Below, piece after piece: positions 50,925-52,027 of a stretch of DNA of 52,027 bases. The number at the start of each line of letters is the position of its first letter. The stretch's first letter is position 1. The position numbers were made by a program, and so were the translations under genes. The stretch lies in assembly GCF_000308555.1 (NCBI RefSeq), contig NZ_BAFY01000180.1, positions 1 through 52,027 on the forward strand. Direction: 5' to 3'. Origin of the DNA: Nocardia cyriacigeorgica NBRC 100375 (lineage in GTDB: Bacteria > Actinomycetota > Actinomycetes > Mycobacteriales > Mycobacteriaceae). The notes beneath the pieces are model-generated. The model did not search any database. It was not told the origin of the DNA and saw only the letters and a program-made list of their open reading frames with translations.

Positions 50925-52027
50925 CTAGATTCCGAGCACCAGCTTCGCGGTGGTGAAGTAGATGATCAGGCCGGTCGCGTCGACCAGCGTGGTCACCATC
51001 GGCGCCGACACCACGGCCGGGTCGATCCGCAACCGCTTGGCCAGCAGCGGCATGGTGCCGCCGATCGTCGCCGCCCACCCGCAGATGATGATGAGCGTGA
51101 CGCCGACGACCACCGCGATGCGCGGGCCGACGAAGAAGGCGCCGATCACCACACCCGCCCCGGCCAGCATGGCGCCGAGCACCAGCCCCACCCGGCATTC
51201 CCGCCAGATCACCTTCAGCAGGTCGCTGCCACGCACTTCGCCGACCGCGAGCGCGCGCACGCATGCCGTCGCGGCCTGCGCGCCGGCATTGCCGCCCGCT
51301 CCGATCAGTAGCGGGATGAACAGCGCGAGCTGCGCGGCCTGTTCGAGGGTGCCCTCGAAGAAATCGGTCACGCTGACGGTCAAGGTCGCCGCCAGCAGCA
51401 ACAGCAGCAGCCACAGCGCCCGGTAACGCGCGAGCTGGAAGACGCCCGCGGCCATGTAGTGGCCTTCCCAAGGCGAGGAACCGGACTGCTTGGCGACGTC
51501 CTCGGTATCGGCGGCCTCGATGACCTCCACCGCGTCGTCGAAGGTCAGCAGCCCGACGAGACGGTCCTCACTGTCGACGACGGGCAGGTTGAGGTCGTTG
51601 GTCTCGCGCATCAACCGGGCGGCCTTCTCCGCGGAGTCGGTGGCGCGCACGAACGCCGGCTCGGTGACGACGAGATCGGCCACCATCGTCTCCGGGCTGC
51701 TGAGCACCAGCTCCCGCAGTTCCACGATGCCGCGCAACCGGCGTCCGGTATCGACCACGGGCAGGGTGTAGACGGTTTCGGCGCCCGCACCCTTGAGCTG
51801 CACGGTGCGCAACGCTTCGGCAACGGTCAGATTCCCCGGCAGCGCAACGACTTCCGGCGTCATGTACCGGCCGACCGAGCCCTCCGGGTAGCCGAGCAGC
51901 GCGGCGGTCATCCGGCGCTCGCGCGGGCTCAGGCCGGCCAGCGCCTTCTTGGCGACCTTGGCCGGCGCCTCGCGCAGCATCCGCGCGCGGTCGTCGGGTG
52001 CCATGGCCTCGACCAGCTCCCGGAAAC
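50925..52027 (-). CDS. mgtE: Magnesium transporter MgtE, partial (start outside window)
   Basis: The reading frame is open to the right edge; codons before the ATG at 52004 give FRELVEAMAPDDRARML, a normal N-domain continuation, so the true start lies outside. About 367 residues are visible: the end of the N-terminal regulatory domain, two CBS domains (YMTPEVVALPGNLTVAEALR; LVVTEPAFVRATDSAEKAA), a connecting helix, and a C-terminal membrane part with about five helices including the GAGGNAGAQAATACVRALA stretch, the conserved Mg2+-channel region. Its stop is 8 bases from the stop of the convergent lipoprotein gene. Confidence 0.94.
   Translation of the reverse strand, partial: FRELVEAMAPDDRARMLREAPAKVAKKALAGLSPRERRMTAALLGYPEGSVGRYMTPEVVALPGNLTVAEALRTVQLKGAGAETVYTLPVVDTGRRLRGIVELRELVLSSPETMVADLVVTEPAFVRATDSAEKAARLMRETNDLNLPVVDSEDRLVGLLTFDDAVEVIEAADTEDVAKQSGSSPWEGHYMAAGVFQLARYRALWLLLLLLAATLTVSVTDFFEGTLEQAAQLALFIPLLIGAGGNAGAQAATACVRALAVGEVRGSDLLKVIWRECRVGLVLGAMLAGAGVVIGAFFVGPRIAVVVGVTLIIICGWAATIGGTMPLLAKRLRIDPAVVSAPMVTTLVDATGLIIYFTTAKLVLGI

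Overview
The window is high-GC actinobacterial DNA. Several features point to a mycolic-acid bacterium of the Nocardia/Rhodococcus/Mycobacterium group, most likely Nocardia-like. From 6.9 kb to 31.9 kb the gene content and much of the order follow what I remember of Mycobacterium tuberculosis Rv3026c-Rv3044, and nrdF2 (Rv3048c in that genome) follows at 48.9 kb. Lineage-specific insertions break this backbone, and one two-gene block appears inverted. All synteny statements come from memory, not from a search.

Layout. (1) 0-4.8 kb: accessory, metal-flavoured. It holds a Tat-exported multicopper oxidase, an AraC-type regulator, a small unknown protein, an LpqS-like exported protein, a largely empty stretch, and a His/Gly-rich secreted protein. 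(2) 4.85-6.7 kb: a TetR regulator translationally coupled to an Old-Yellow-Enzyme-type oxidoreductase, with a clear operator in front. (3) 6.9-14.1 kb: an OlsB/OlsA-like acyltransferase pair, type II NADH dehydrogenase, a LysR regulator, an APH-like kinase, and the electron-transfer flavoprotein operon with a good terminator. (4) 14.3-17.9 kb: an overlapping three-gene operon (methyltransferase, GH57 branching enzyme, glycosyltransferase) matching the methylglucose lipopolysaccharide genes Rv3030-Rv3032. (5) 17.9-29.7 kb: mostly leftward housekeeping genes (two methyltransferases, crotonase, NUDIX, ABC ATPase, Pth2, SerB2, CtaD). (6) 30.0-32.0 kb: a VOC protein and a FecB-like lipoprotein.

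(7) 32.1-48.6 kb: the most distinctive region, a nonribosomal peptide locus between fecB and nrdF2. It has a free-standing 152-aa protein resembling only the N-terminal piece of an adenylation domain. A 4383-residue synthetase follows, read here as C-A-T-E-C-A-T-C-A-T-E-TE. After it come an ABC ATPase and two ABC-2 permeases, each start overlapping the preceding stop. The synthetase should build and release a tripeptide-type product with D, L, D configuration, possibly N-acylated, for the adjacent exporter. I do not recognise the product and see no MbtH-like, phosphopantetheinyl transferase or tailoring gene in the window.

(8) 48.8-52.0 kb: nrdF behind two textbook NrdR boxes and ahead of a strong terminator, a duplicated-domain lipoprotein resembling DUF3558, and an mgtE gene that runs off the right edge. 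No tRNA, rRNA, insertion sequence or CRISPR array was seen.
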